From the NCBI GenBank assembly GCA_002470695.1, contig DKNM01000055.1, positions 2,697-15,574 on the forward strand: a stretch of DNA of 12,878 nucleotides, read 5' to 3'. A program made the position numbers and the translations under genes. Positions within the stretch are counted from its first letter, which is position 1. Each line of letters starts with the position of its first letter. Below are positions 6,917-12,878 of this stretch, one piece after another. The stretch is from Candidatus Neomicrothrix sp. UBA7388. GTDB lineage: Bacteria; Actinomycetota; Acidimicrobiia; Acidimicrobiales; Poriferisodalaceae. The notes below the pieces were generated by a model. That model was not told the origin of the DNA, searched no databases, and worked only from the letters and a program-made list of their open reading frames with translations.

Positions 6917-8389
6917 TCACCGGGTGTCGATATGGCGGAGTCTTTTGGTCGGAAGCGAGCGCTTCGTTCTCCGAAGCATTGACGCAATAAGGGGTCGTGT
7001 TTGCTCAGGCAAAATCACGTCATCGAAAGAAAATGTCCGTCCCGCTCTGACTCCCGATGCGACATCGCGCATTTCTTCTGCGTATTGATCTCTAATCGTT
7101 CTAGCAGTGACAGCATTTTCGGCGTCGCGAATTTCCTTTCTCTTCACTAGGTATGCGGCCCCTTCAAGGCTCATTCCCCCGCTTTCGACAGATGGCCACG
7201 CGACGCGTAACTCGGGCATGTTTCGGCTAGCGCCGTATCCTGACATTGCAAAAGGTCCGAGCCCGTACGCCTTTCTAATCTGAATGGTGTAAAGGGGAAC
7301 TTGTCGATGGTGGATAGCTGATAACGGGCGAGCATGATGCCTTGCGATGCCTTCCTTTTCGGCGTCTGGGCCGACCATGTATCCGGGGTTGTCAACAAAT
7401 GAGACCAATGGCAGTGCGTAAGCATCGCACCACTCGACGAATCTGCTGGCCTTGTCTGCGGCAGCGCTATCGATGGCTCCGGCGCGCGGTGAAAATGGCT
7501 GGTTGGCAAAGACGCCAACCGCCTTTCCTTCAACCCTCGCAAAGGCAGTGATTAACGATGGGGCCCACGCTCCGCCGACCTCAAAAACGCTGTCTTTATC
7601 GGCGAAGGCTGCTATTACTTTTCGCATATCGTACGGACGTCGACGATTCTCGGGGACAATGTTTGAGATATCGTCGGCCGAGTCGCTGGCGGCAAAGTCA
7701 GAAATATCTTCGTGCCAGTAAGTGAGAAAGCGCTGTGCTGCACTAACGGCCTCTTGAATGTCCTCAACTACCACGTCGATGTTGCCCCGCTCTGCCAAGC
7801 TTTCGGCTGGCTCGCATTCGCTTGAGTCGAGGTTGCTTCCAAATTCGGATTTTTTGGTTGCGATTGTCAGGTCGCAGAGAAATGTCATTGCTGCATGGCT
7901 ATCGCGAGCAGTTCCTACCGCTATCGCCACGGTAGGTGCCCAGCCTGAAAGTTCGCATAATCCTTCGAACACGTCCCAACGCGCACGCGTGTAGTTAACA
8001 ATGGGTGGTACCGGAAGCGGATCGCTACTCCTTGAGCCGTTCCCTTCTATAAGCAGCACAAGTGGCCACCGGTTGCTTATGGCAATAGTTATCAACTTTG
8101 CCAATTTGCGCATATTCCGGTCGCTGTGCGTTCCATCCAGAACTGACCAATCATGAGCTGCGATAACTGTGGGGTGACCGCTGATATCACCAACGCCGCC
8201 GACTAACCCATCCGACGGACCGTCATCGTCGACAGCGGTGGTATGCCCAGCTAGAAGCCCGTATTCAGTGAAAGAGCCTTGATCTACGAGGAGATCGATT
8301 GCCTGACGTGCGAGTGGGCAGCCTGCGAGCGCTAGGGCCTTTGCATCAATAATTTGCTGACGTGGGTCGGACTCCGCATCTTCGGTCAT
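6917..8389 (-). CDS. divergent acyl-CoA carboxylase carboxyltransferase subunit B (C-domain intact, N-domain loop lost)
   Basis: A paralogue of the next gene in the run, with the same crotonase-type N- and C-domains. I prefer the ATG at 8389 (490 residues). The frame extends to a TTG at 8431 (504 residues, the numbering used here), but the extra 14 residues do not align with the paralogue, and neither start has a good ribosome site. In the N-domain, IEGNGSRSSD (128-137) is recognisable, but the acyl-CoA oxyanion segment is eroded: SFAGHAS becomes ARDSHAA (175-181), and the GMGGPxM loop is replaced by FGSNLDSSE (197-205) with about 15 residues deleted. The C-domain is canonical: GAIDSAAADKASRFVEWCD (318-336), VDNPGYMVGPDAEKEG (346-361), RKAYGLGPFAMSG (387-399), WPSVESGGMSLEGAAYL (412-428) and FDDVILPEQTR (469-479). 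It probably acts with the adjacent paralogue and an unlinked biotin carboxylase/carrier. Confidence 0.84.
   Translation of the reverse strand: MTEDAESDPRQQIIDAKALALAGCPLARQAIDLLVDQGSFTEYGLLAGHTTAVDDDGPSDGLVGGVGDISGHPTVIAAHDWSVLDGTHSDRNMRKLAKLITIAISNRWPLVLLIEGNGSRSSDPLPVPPIVNYTRARWDVFEGLCELSGWAPTVAIAVGTARDSHAAMTFLCDLTIATKKSEFGSNLDSSECEPAESLAERGNIDVVVEDIQEAVSAAQRFLTYWHEDISDFAASDSADDISNIVPENRRRPYDMRKVIAAFADKDSVFEVGGAWAPSLITAFARVEGKAVGVFANQPFSPRAGAIDSAAADKASRFVEWCDAYALPLVSFVDNPGYMVGPDAEKEGIARHHARPLSAIHHRQVPLYTIQIRKAYGLGPFAMSGYGASRNMPELRVAWPSVESGGMSLEGAAYLVKRKEIRDAENAVTARTIRDQYAEEMRDVASGVRAGRTFSFDDVILPEQTRPLIASMLRRTKRSLPTKRLRHIDTR
7014..7031. repeat. 18-base exact match between the two carboxyltransferase paralogues (copy 2)
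   Basis: Identical to 5598-5615 and in the same reading frame of the paralogue (SFDDVI). See the first copy for the interpretation. Confidence 0.7.
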
Positions 8390-8458
8390 GATCGGTGGAT
8401 TCTTGCATAGGTGCCGAGTGATTTCCTGCAATCAGGTTCTCTTGGCGAAGAACGTTTC

Positions 8459-9088
8459 CTAGTACAACTCGTTTCCATCGTGCCATGAGGCGAATCTGCT
8501 CTCCATTTCGGCGACGCTTTCATCTGATTTTGTTTGGTCGCCTAAACACTCCGCGTAACTGGCGAGGCCACTGATATCTGGCCATTGTTCCGATGACCAT
8601 AACTTTGACCTAATTACCGACTTGCCGCAGTGGAACATCACTTCTTTGAGATGTACCACTAGCGCCAGAATCGGCGTATTTGAGTTGACTTCCATAGTTG
8701 CTAACAGTTCAGGGTCGGTAACTATTTGGGCGGAGCCACTTGCACGCAAAACTTCACCCCTTCCGGGAACAACGAACATCAAACCAACTTCAGGTGAATC
8801 CAGGACGTTGTGTAGCGTGTCGAGACGTCTATTGCCGGGGCGGTCGGGTATTGCCAATGTTCGGTCATCGAGAATTCGAACGAAGCCAGCGGGATCGCCT
8901 TTGGGTGATAAATCCATTCGTCCGCTGGAGTCGACACTAGAGATTACGACGAAAGGGCTCCGTTCAATCCATCGCCGGCAGTGAACATCCAGGGAGCTGA
9001 GCACCTTGGTTTCCTGTGCAGGGCGTGGCGGTGGAACAATCTCCCGCAGCTCTTCCGTCGTTGTGATGACATGGCGCGCATATGACAT
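8459..9088 (-). CDS. PPOX-type FMN-binding flavoprotein, MSMEG_1061-like (pyridoxamine 5'-phosphate oxidase family)
   Basis: A 209-residue split-barrel flavin-binding protein. It matches the pattern of the MSMEG_1061 family: an N-terminal TTEELREIVPPP segment (10-21), SPFVVISSVDSSGRMDLSPKGDPAGFV (44-70 region, key DLSPKGDPAG), IPDRPGNRRLDTLHN (80-94) for FMN phosphate contacts, GLMFVVPGRGEVLRASGSA (102-120 region), and FHCGKSVIRSKLW (152-164). Proteins of this fold bind FMN or F420 and reduce or oxidise small molecules, but the natural substrate of this subfamily is not established. Its tail beyond about residue 175 is longer than I expect and looks low in conservation. It lies between the Mct-like gene (59-base gap) and the carboxyltransferase pair on the same strand, so it is probably in the operon. 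There is no clear link between its chemistry and the CoA enzymes. Confidence 0.85.
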   Translation of the reverse strand: MSYARHVITTTEELREIVPPPRPAQETKVLSSLDVHCRRWIERSPFVVISSVDSSGRMDLSPKGDPAGFVRILDDRTLAIPDRPGNRRLDTLHNVLDSPEVGLMFVVPGRGEVLRASGSAQIVTDPELLATMEVNSNTPILALVVHLKEVMFHCGKSVIRSKLWSSEQWPDISGLASYAECLGDQTKSDESVAEMESRFASWHDGNELY

Positions 9089-9147
9089 ATCTCTATTGTG
9101 GCGCCTACTTGGCTATCGGCGCAGAACTTGAATCGATCCACCTATAG

Positions 9148-10368
9148 TCAGCTCTGAGGACCGGCCACAACTCCGTTGTCATGAAGTTTCCCAACTTCAG
9201 TTGATGTCATGCTTAGCATTTCAAGCAGTATTTCATCGGTGTGTTCGCCAAGCCGAGGGGCGACTGTAGGTTGCCCTCTGTCGATTTCGGAGAACGATAG
9301 CGGTGAGCCTGGAGCTAGTATCCGCCCGACGCCAGGTTGGTCTATTTTGTCAAACATGGGGTTGTTGACTGTTGCCCGACGGTCTTCGTTTACCAGTTGA
9401 GTGAAGGTCTGATAGGGGCCCCAACAGACGCCTTTGGCATCAAAGGTCTCGGCGATCTCTTCCAAGGTGTGGTCTTCGATAAAAGGCGCCATAAATGACG
9501 CTATTGCGTCGCGTGCGTCCCAACGGTCGCCTTCCTTGCTGAGGTCGACTCCCAAAGCCTTCTCAATGGCCGGTAGGTGTTCCACAATATCTGTAGCTTC
9601 TACAAGGCTCTGCCATTGCCTTTTGCTAATTGCAACAACCATGATCCGTCTGTCGTCTTTGGTGGCGAAGTCTCTGCCGAAGGCGCCGTACAAATCATTG
9701 CCGACTGGAACCCTGTCCTCTTTGGTTAGCTGAGCCTGTGCCATGTAGCCAAGGTTGGCGACCATCGCAAATGCCACGTCTGTCAATGAAATTTTAGAAA
9801 GCTGGCCGATACCGGTTCGGTGTCTGTAACGCTCAGCTGCGAGTAACCCCAGGGCGGCAGTCAATCCCGTAGCGGTATCCCAGGCGGGTAAAACGTGGTT
9901 TGTGGGCATGTTGGAACCGATTGGCCCCGTAGCCATAGCAAAACCGGACGAAGGGTTAACCGTGTAGTCGACCGCAGTCGACGCGTCAGGATTGCCAATA
10001 ATGTTGACGTAGATCAAATCATCTCGCTCTTGTCGCAAACGCTCGTAAGAAAGCCAACTTGATTCAGGGAAATTAGAAAGAAAAATTCCATTGTCGGGAC
10101 CCGGTTGCGTTATCAATTGAGTGATAATTTCCCTGCCCGCTTCGCTTCGCAGGTCGACTTGGATCGACTTTTTTCCTTTATTAAGGCCCGCCCAAAAAAG
10201 GCTTACACCTTCCTCGGTAACTGGCCATCGCTGATAGTCAAGACCCCCTCCTATCGCATCAAACCGAATTACCTCGGCGCCTAGCTGTGCGAGTGTCATG
10301 CCGCCGAGTGGTGCTGCGACAAAGGCCGAACCTTCTACAACTCGTAAGCCTTCGAGTACTGGTGTCAT
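9148..10368 (-). CDS. mct: family III CoA-transferase, 2-methylfumaryl-CoA isomerase type (mesaconyl-C1-CoA/C4-CoA transferase)
   Basis: A 406-residue CaiB/BaiF-family CoA-transferase closely resembling Mct of the Chloroflexus 3-hydroxypropionate bicycle. That enzyme moves CoA within one molecule, turning 2-methylfumaryl-CoA (mesaconyl-C1-CoA) into 3-methylfumaryl-CoA (mesaconyl-C4-CoA). Hallmarks I recognise include LRVVEGSAFVAAPLGGMTLA (8-27), GGGLDYQRWPV (40-50), LFWAGLNKGKKS (57-68), DYTVNPSSGF (134-143) and NHVLPAWD (157-164). Asp164 there is the expected catalytic residue that forms the acyl anhydride/thioester intermediate. LYGAFGRDF (226-234), APRLGEHTDEILLE (370-383) and the ending GVVAGP follow. 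The length matches the family. A strong Shine-Dalgarno AAGGAGAG fixes the ATG. It lies 88 bases after the MaoC-type hydratase, a neighbour that fits the same pathway. Some actinobacterial homologues may act on other CoA esters, so the exact substrate is inferred. Confidence 0.82.
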   Translation of the reverse strand: MTPVLEGLRVVEGSAFVAAPLGGMTLAQLGAEVIRFDAIGGGLDYQRWPVTEEGVSLFWAGLNKGKKSIQVDLRSEAGREIITQLITQPGPDNGIFLSNFPESSWLSYERLRQERDDLIYVNIIGNPDASTAVDYTVNPSSGFAMATGPIGSNMPTNHVLPAWDTATGLTAALGLLAAERYRHRTGIGQLSKISLTDVAFAMVANLGYMAQAQLTKEDRVPVGNDLYGAFGRDFATKDDRRIMVVAISKRQWQSLVEATDIVEHLPAIEKALGVDLSKEGDRWDARDAIASFMAPFIEDHTLEEIAETFDAKGVCWGPYQTFTQLVNEDRRATVNNPMFDKIDQPGVGRILAPGSPLSFSEIDRGQPTVAPRLGEHTDEILLEMLSMTSTEVGKLHDNGVVAGPQS

Positions 10369-10370
10369 CG

Positions 10371-10378
10371 CTCTCCTT
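10371..10378 (-). promoter_or_regulatory. strong Shine-Dalgarno of the mct-like gene
   Basis: On the minus strand AAGGAGAG ends two bases before the ATG at 10368-10366, with the AAGGAG core at normal distance. It indicates well-translated mct and fixes its start. Confidence 0.65.
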
Positions 10379-10435
10379 CAATCGCCCCACTAGCTGAATG
10401 CGAAGGTTTCTATGACCGACTATGGGTTAATAGAT

Positions 10436-10441
10436 ATTGTA
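10436..10441 (-). promoter_or_regulatory. possible internal -10 box upstream of the mct-like gene
   Basis: TACAAT on the minus strand lies in the 88-base gap between the hydratase and mct-like genes, leaving an untranslated leader of about 60 bases. No good -35 element sits 17 bases upstream, so an internal promoter is only a suggestion. Confidence 0.25.
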
Positions 10442-10472
10442 GTTTTTCTGCTCGTGTTACGGAGCAAAAACT
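10441..10472. repeat. imperfect inverted repeat spanning the hydratase stop codon
   Basis: The arms AGTTTTTCTGCTC (10441-10453) and GAGCAAAAACT (10462-10472) are complementary apart from a two-base bulge, with an eight-base loop containing the TAA stop of the hydratase. Eleven pairs would form. Neither strand leaves a U-tract after the hairpin, so it is not a classical intrinsic terminator. It may stabilise the 3' end of the hydratase message, mark a processing site or modulate read-through into mct. Confidence 0.5.
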
Positions 10473-11422
10473 ATAGGAGTCCAGACAAGTATGTCGTCGC
10501 CTGTATTTCCCTCCGAGTCGACAGTGGCGCCTCGAATCTCGAATCTCAATAAACGACCCCCGTTTACCGCCAGTTCGTCTTTTAGTTCATGGGTAAATTC
10601 GATTAAATCGCCTTCGAAAGCGGGACCCACATGGTCGCAACCATCCCACGCAACGACCGTTGCGAGACCAGGCAGCATTCTAGTGAGCGAGGATTGCGCT
10701 AACCCTTGAACGTGGCCGCCATAAACGAGCCGTTTTCCGTAGATGCTTGCGGAATGATCTCGATGCACGAAGGCCTGGTTGAAGGTCATTCGGGCTAGCG
10801 AAGGCGCTAGGTCAACATGGTCTCTCATAGCATCTTTTCTGACTTCCCCGGGAGCCCACTCTGTTGCATCAAAACGTTTTAGGTTCCAGTCGGGAACTAG
10901 TGAAAGAAGCTCGCTTAGCGGAGCCGGATCGGAGGGACCCGGAATATCTGATGAATGACCGGGTGAGCCTGACCGGCTAGCTACAAGAGCACAACGTTCG
11001 TACTGAACTACGGGCCCTTGATCGCCGGAGGTTTCAATGCCGAGCCAAACCTTTCCCCGGTGCTGATCACCTTTCGGTTTTGCGTCAGAAAGACCGAGAA
11101 CTGTTGTTGTTGTTCTTATCGTTTCGCCAACTTGTACCGGGGCCAGAATTCGAACAGAGCGATAGTAAAGGTTCGCGATCGCTTTGCGGGTCGCATTGGT
11201 TGTTTGGCCGATGGCAAATTGCATTACTAGTCCCGGATTAATTAAGCCGGTGCCAGAGCCACTTACTTGTTCGTATCCATTGCGATCCGCCGAAGCAAAA
11301 TGCTGATCGCCGGTGATCATGCGATACGCAACGTTGTCAGCCTCAGTCAGGGTTACTGCCGGCAGGGGTGGAATGATCATGCCGAGCTCGAAATCGTCGT
11401 AATACGGGCCGTCGTTGTCCAC
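10457..11422 (-). CDS. MaoC-family double-hotdog enoyl-CoA hydratase, mesaconyl-CoA hydratase (Mch)-like
   Basis: A 321-residue protein with two tandem MaoC-like hotdog domains. Domain one (about 6-150) opens with YYDDFELGMIIPPLPAVTLT and contains NLYYRSVRILAPVQVGETIRTTTTVLGLSD, the substrate-cap and strand pattern of the family. Domain two (about 190-318) contains FNQAFVHRD, RLVYGGHVQGLAQS and GPAFEGDLIEFTHEL. Order and spacing resemble the mesaconyl-CoA hydratase of the 3-hydroxypropionate bicycle, which interconverts beta-methylmalyl-CoA and mesaconyl-C1-CoA. The adjacent Mct-like gene strengthens that reading. Hydration of mesaconyl-C4-CoA to citramalyl-CoA, or of another branched enoyl-CoA, is an alternative. 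The start is a GTG backed by AAGGAG with a five-base spacer. As first gene of the minus-strand run it lies next to the divergent promoter region shared with the YibE/F gene. Confidence 0.78.
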   Translation of the reverse strand: MDNDGPYYDDFELGMIIPPLPAVTLTEADNVAYRMITGDQHFASADRNGYEQVSGSGTGLINPGLVMQFAIGQTTNATRKAIANLYYRSVRILAPVQVGETIRTTTTVLGLSDAKPKGDQHRGKVWLGIETSGDQGPVVQYERCALVASRSGSPGHSSDIPGPSDPAPLSELLSLVPDWNLKRFDATEWAPGEVRKDAMRDHVDLAPSLARMTFNQAFVHRDHSASIYGKRLVYGGHVQGLAQSSLTRMLPGLATVVAWDGCDHVGPAFEGDLIEFTHELKDELAVNGGRLLRFEIRGATVDSEGNTGDDILVWTPIVFAP

Positions 11423-11427
11423 GGGGG

Positions 11428-11433
11428 CTCCTT
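11428..11433 (-). promoter_or_regulatory. Shine-Dalgarno fixing the GTG start of the hydratase
   Basis: AAGGAG on the minus strand precedes the GTG at 11422-11420 by five bases. It supports the GTG over internal ATG codons, which would cut into the conserved YYDDFELG opening. Confidence 0.65.
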
Positions 11434-11464
11434 GCTCGGAGAGAATTGGTTAACAGAGATTAGC

Positions 11465-11470
11465 TTTATA
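11465..11470 (-). promoter_or_regulatory. putative -10 box for the hydratase-mct-carboxyltransferase run
   Basis: TATAAA on the minus strand lies about 40 bases before the hydratase start, in the divergent gap between the run and the YibE/F gene. A -35 is not clear: TTGTGA occurs upstream, but with a spacer of about 21 bases, too long for a standard promoter. Confidence 0.3.
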
Positions 11471-11578
11471 GCCCTTTGCATCCCTAACGCGTCACAATAA
11501 CGGCTAAAAAATGTGGGACTATTTGCCGGTCTAATCGAATTGCCTCTTATTGGCTTAAGCGATGTTGCGGAGCGGTTG

Positions 11579-12832
11579 ATGGAACGCGAAAATCACGGCT
11601 CAACTTCTCCGTCGCACTCGCATAGCCATTCGCAGTTTGCCTCATTGGCGAAACTTGGCTTAGCGAGATCACTGACGCTGAAATGTATGGTCGCCGCACT
11701 CGTATCGGCCGGTGCGTTAACTGTGTTCGGGCTGATTGCTTTGTGGCCTAGTCAAGAGCGCCCTAATGAAGTGCGAACCAACGCGCAGGAAATAGGTTTA
11801 ACTTTCGAGCTTCTTGAGGCCACTGTGTATCAAAGCAGTGAGGCTGATTGCGGTTACTCCCTCTCAGGAGAGTTGGAATTATGTCGCAATGTAACGGTAG
11901 TTCTTGACGAAGGAACTGAATCTGGCTCTTTGGTTGCGTTGCCTGAGGCCAACATCGCCTTCGACCCATCTTTCCCAAAGTTGTCAGTAGGCGAGAGCAT
12001 TATTGTCGCATTGGACCCCCTTACGGGCTCGTACCACTATGAAGATCGAGAGCGCTTGAACTCTTTGTGGTGGCTACTCGCGTTATTCGTTGTAATCGTC
12101 GTTGCGTTTGCGCGATTCCGGGGAGCACTGGCGCTGGTAGCGATGGCGGGAACTGTATTAATACTCATCAAATTTGTTGCCCCATCCGTTCTTGATGGAA
12201 ATGACCCGGTTCTTGTTTGCGTCGTAGCCGCCTCAGCGATCGCGTTCTTCAGCCTGTATCTAACTCATGGTGCAAACATAATGACCACTGTTGCGCTGAC
12301 GGGAACCTTGATAGCGCTGGCTCTCACTCTTGCCATCTCATCGGTGTTTTTTGAGTTAGCTAAGTTCTCTGGTTTTGCTAGCGAGGAGGCTTTCATTCTT
12401 CCCTATCTAGCGGAGGGCCTAGACGTCAGAGGGCTTTTGCTTGGAGGAACCATTATCGCTGCCCTTGGGGCATTAGATGATGTAACCATTACTCAGGCTG
12501 CCACAGTTCTCGAATTGAAAACTCAATCCGGAGGCCTTTCGACCAAGGAACTCATGGCATCGGGTTTAAGGGTCGGTCGAGAGCACATTGCTTCAACTGT
12601 AAATACTTTGTTACTTGCGTACGTCGGCTCAAGTATCCCGCTTCTGTTGCTTTTTGCGGTTTCGGACCAAACGCTTAGTGAGGTAGCGAACTCGGAACTT
12701 ATCGCGGTAGAGATCGTGCGGACACTATGTGGTTCGATTGGTTTGGTGGCTGCTCTGCCGCTTACAACTTTTCTCGCAGCCTTCCTCGTTCGTTCCCCCA
12801 AAGGAAAAACTCATGAACCTGACGTTGAGTGA
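11579..12832 (+). CDS. YibE/F family multi-pass membrane protein
   Basis: An integral membrane protein of the YibE/F family (PF07907), function not firmly established. I choose the ATG at 11579 (417 residues) because GGAG ends six bases before it. The frame extends to a GTG at 11513, which has no ribosome site and adds a stretch without family features. The N-terminus has alternating His-Ser (His13, His15, His17), a possible metal-binding tail common in actinobacterial members. One membrane helix (about 35-56) is followed by an extracytoplasmic domain (about 58-163) with Cys91 and Cys102, a possible disulfide. A cluster of about seven hydrophobic segments then follows from 164 onward. Family signatures are GALDDVTITQAATV (297-310) and GREHIASTVNTLLLAYVGSS (333-352). 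It diverges from the hydratase run and overlaps a downstream ORF, so it belongs to a separate plus-strand unit. Confidence 0.85.
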   Translation: MERENHGSTSPSHSHSHSQFASLAKLGLARSLTLKCMVAALVSAGALTVFGLIALWPSQERPNEVRTNAQEIGLTFELLEATVYQSSEADCGYSLSGELELCRNVTVVLDEGTESGSLVALPEANIAFDPSFPKLSVGESIIVALDPLTGSYHYEDRERLNSLWWLLALFVVIVVAFARFRGALALVAMAGTVLILIKFVAPSVLDGNDPVLVCVVAASAIAFFSLYLTHGANIMTTVALTGTLIALALTLAISSVFFELAKFSGFASEEAFILPYLAEGLDVRGLLLGGTIIAALGALDDVTITQAATVLELKTQSGGLSTKELMASGLRVGREHIASTVNTLLLAYVGSSIPLLLLFAVSDQTLSEVANSELIAVEIVRTLCGSIGLVAALPLTTFLAAFLVRSPKGKTHEPDVE

Positions 12833-12878
12833 GCTAGTTGTTGTCCATTTTGCATGCTCAAATCCTCGATATTTTGAA
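12813..12878 (+). CDS. start of an unidentified ORF, truncated by the window edge
   Basis: An ATG at 12813 opens a frame that stays free of stops for the remaining 22 codons (begins MNLTLSELVVVHFA). It overlaps the last 20 bases of the YibE/F gene in another frame. AAAGGA at 12800-12805, seven bases before the ATG, is a credible Shine-Dalgarno, so this is probably a translationally coupled downstream gene. Too little is visible to assign a family; the first residues are mildly hydrophobic but do not make a convincing signal peptide. Confidence 0.5.
   Translation, partial: MNLTLSELVVVHFACSNPRYFE

Noticed and set aside
5486..8431. The two carboxyltransferase frames as one gene broken by a frameshift, or as split N- and C-domain halves
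   Set aside because: Each product contains its own recognisable N- and C-domain over 470-490 residues, and each has its own start and stop. They are paralogues, not fragments of one chain.
8390..8431. TTG start at 8431 for the upstream carboxyltransferase
   Set aside because: The extension adds 14 residues with no counterpart in the paralogue and only a weak AGAGAA ribosome site. The ATG at 8389 is preferred, though not proven.
8622..8984. 120-codon plus-strand ORF opposite the flavoprotein gene
   Set aside because: It lies wholly antisense to a gene with clear family motifs and shows no recognisable domain itself. Similar long antisense frames opposite the mct-like, acyl-CoA dehydrogenase and carboxyltransferase genes were rejected for the same reason.
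11513..11578. GTG start at 11513 for the YibE/F gene
   Set aside because: No ribosome site precedes it, whereas the ATG at 11579 has GGAG at good spacing and gives the usual His-rich N-terminus.
1..12878. Mobile elements, CRISPR arrays, tRNA or rRNA genes, attachment sites
   Set aside because: No transposase or integrase motifs, regularly spaced repeats, cloverleaf-like sequence or rRNA-like sequence were found on reading both strands.

Overview
The window is a gene-dense bacterial segment with twelve supported coding regions, two of them cut by a window edge. No gap exceeds about 135 bases. I see no tRNA, rRNA, CRISPR array, transposase or attachment site. Base composition looks near half G+C by eye (not computed). 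The protein families, a probable leaderless start (TAAAAT just upstream of an ATG), a YibE/F protein with a His-rich N-terminus and an MSMEG_1061-type flavoprotein point to an actinobacterium, perhaps an uncultured marine Acidimicrobiia lineage. A Chloroflexota (SAR202-like) origin cannot be excluded, because the Mct-type gene and the mix of PhyH, acyl-CoA dehydrogenase and CoA-transferase genes occur there too.

Layout. 1-2535 (+): the possible tail of an upstream gene, a phytanoyl-CoA-dioxygenase-family Fe(II)/2-oxoglutarate enzyme, then an acyl-CoA dehydrogenase with its own probable promoter. 2592-4729 (-): an M20 metallo-amidohydrolase followed by a 3-mercaptopyruvate-type sulfurtransferase. 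4863-5384 (+): a lone SnoaL-like protein. 5486-11422 (-): a five-gene run, probably one operon, read in the order MaoC-type double-hotdog hydratase, Mct-type family III CoA-transferase, PPOX-type flavoprotein, carboxyltransferase B, carboxyltransferase A. 11579-12832 (+): a YibE/F membrane protein whose end overlaps the start of another ORF that runs off the window.

How it may work together. The hydratase and Mct-like enzyme resemble the pair that interconverts beta-methylmalyl-CoA, mesaconyl-C1-CoA and mesaconyl-C4-CoA in the 3-hydroxypropionate bicycle. Two divergent carboxyltransferase paralogues, 6 nt apart, close the same run. They resemble the carboxyltransferase domain of the single-chain 'acetyl-CoA carboxylase family' proteins (hallmark EGGGGRPGD).

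The strongest observation is that these two paralogues look degenerate in opposite halves. The upstream protein has lost the N-domain Gly-rich acyl-CoA oxyanion loop but keeps the C-domain motifs. The downstream protein keeps the N-domain loop but has lost the C-domain motifs and about 45 residues. Carboxyltransferase active sites form between the N-domain of one subunit and the C-domain of its partner, so the pair could make an obligate heteromer with one working type of site. A neighbouring glyoxylate/propionyl-CoA-type pathway would give it a plausible acyl-CoA substrate. This is inference; no biotin carboxylase or biotin carrier gene lies in the window.
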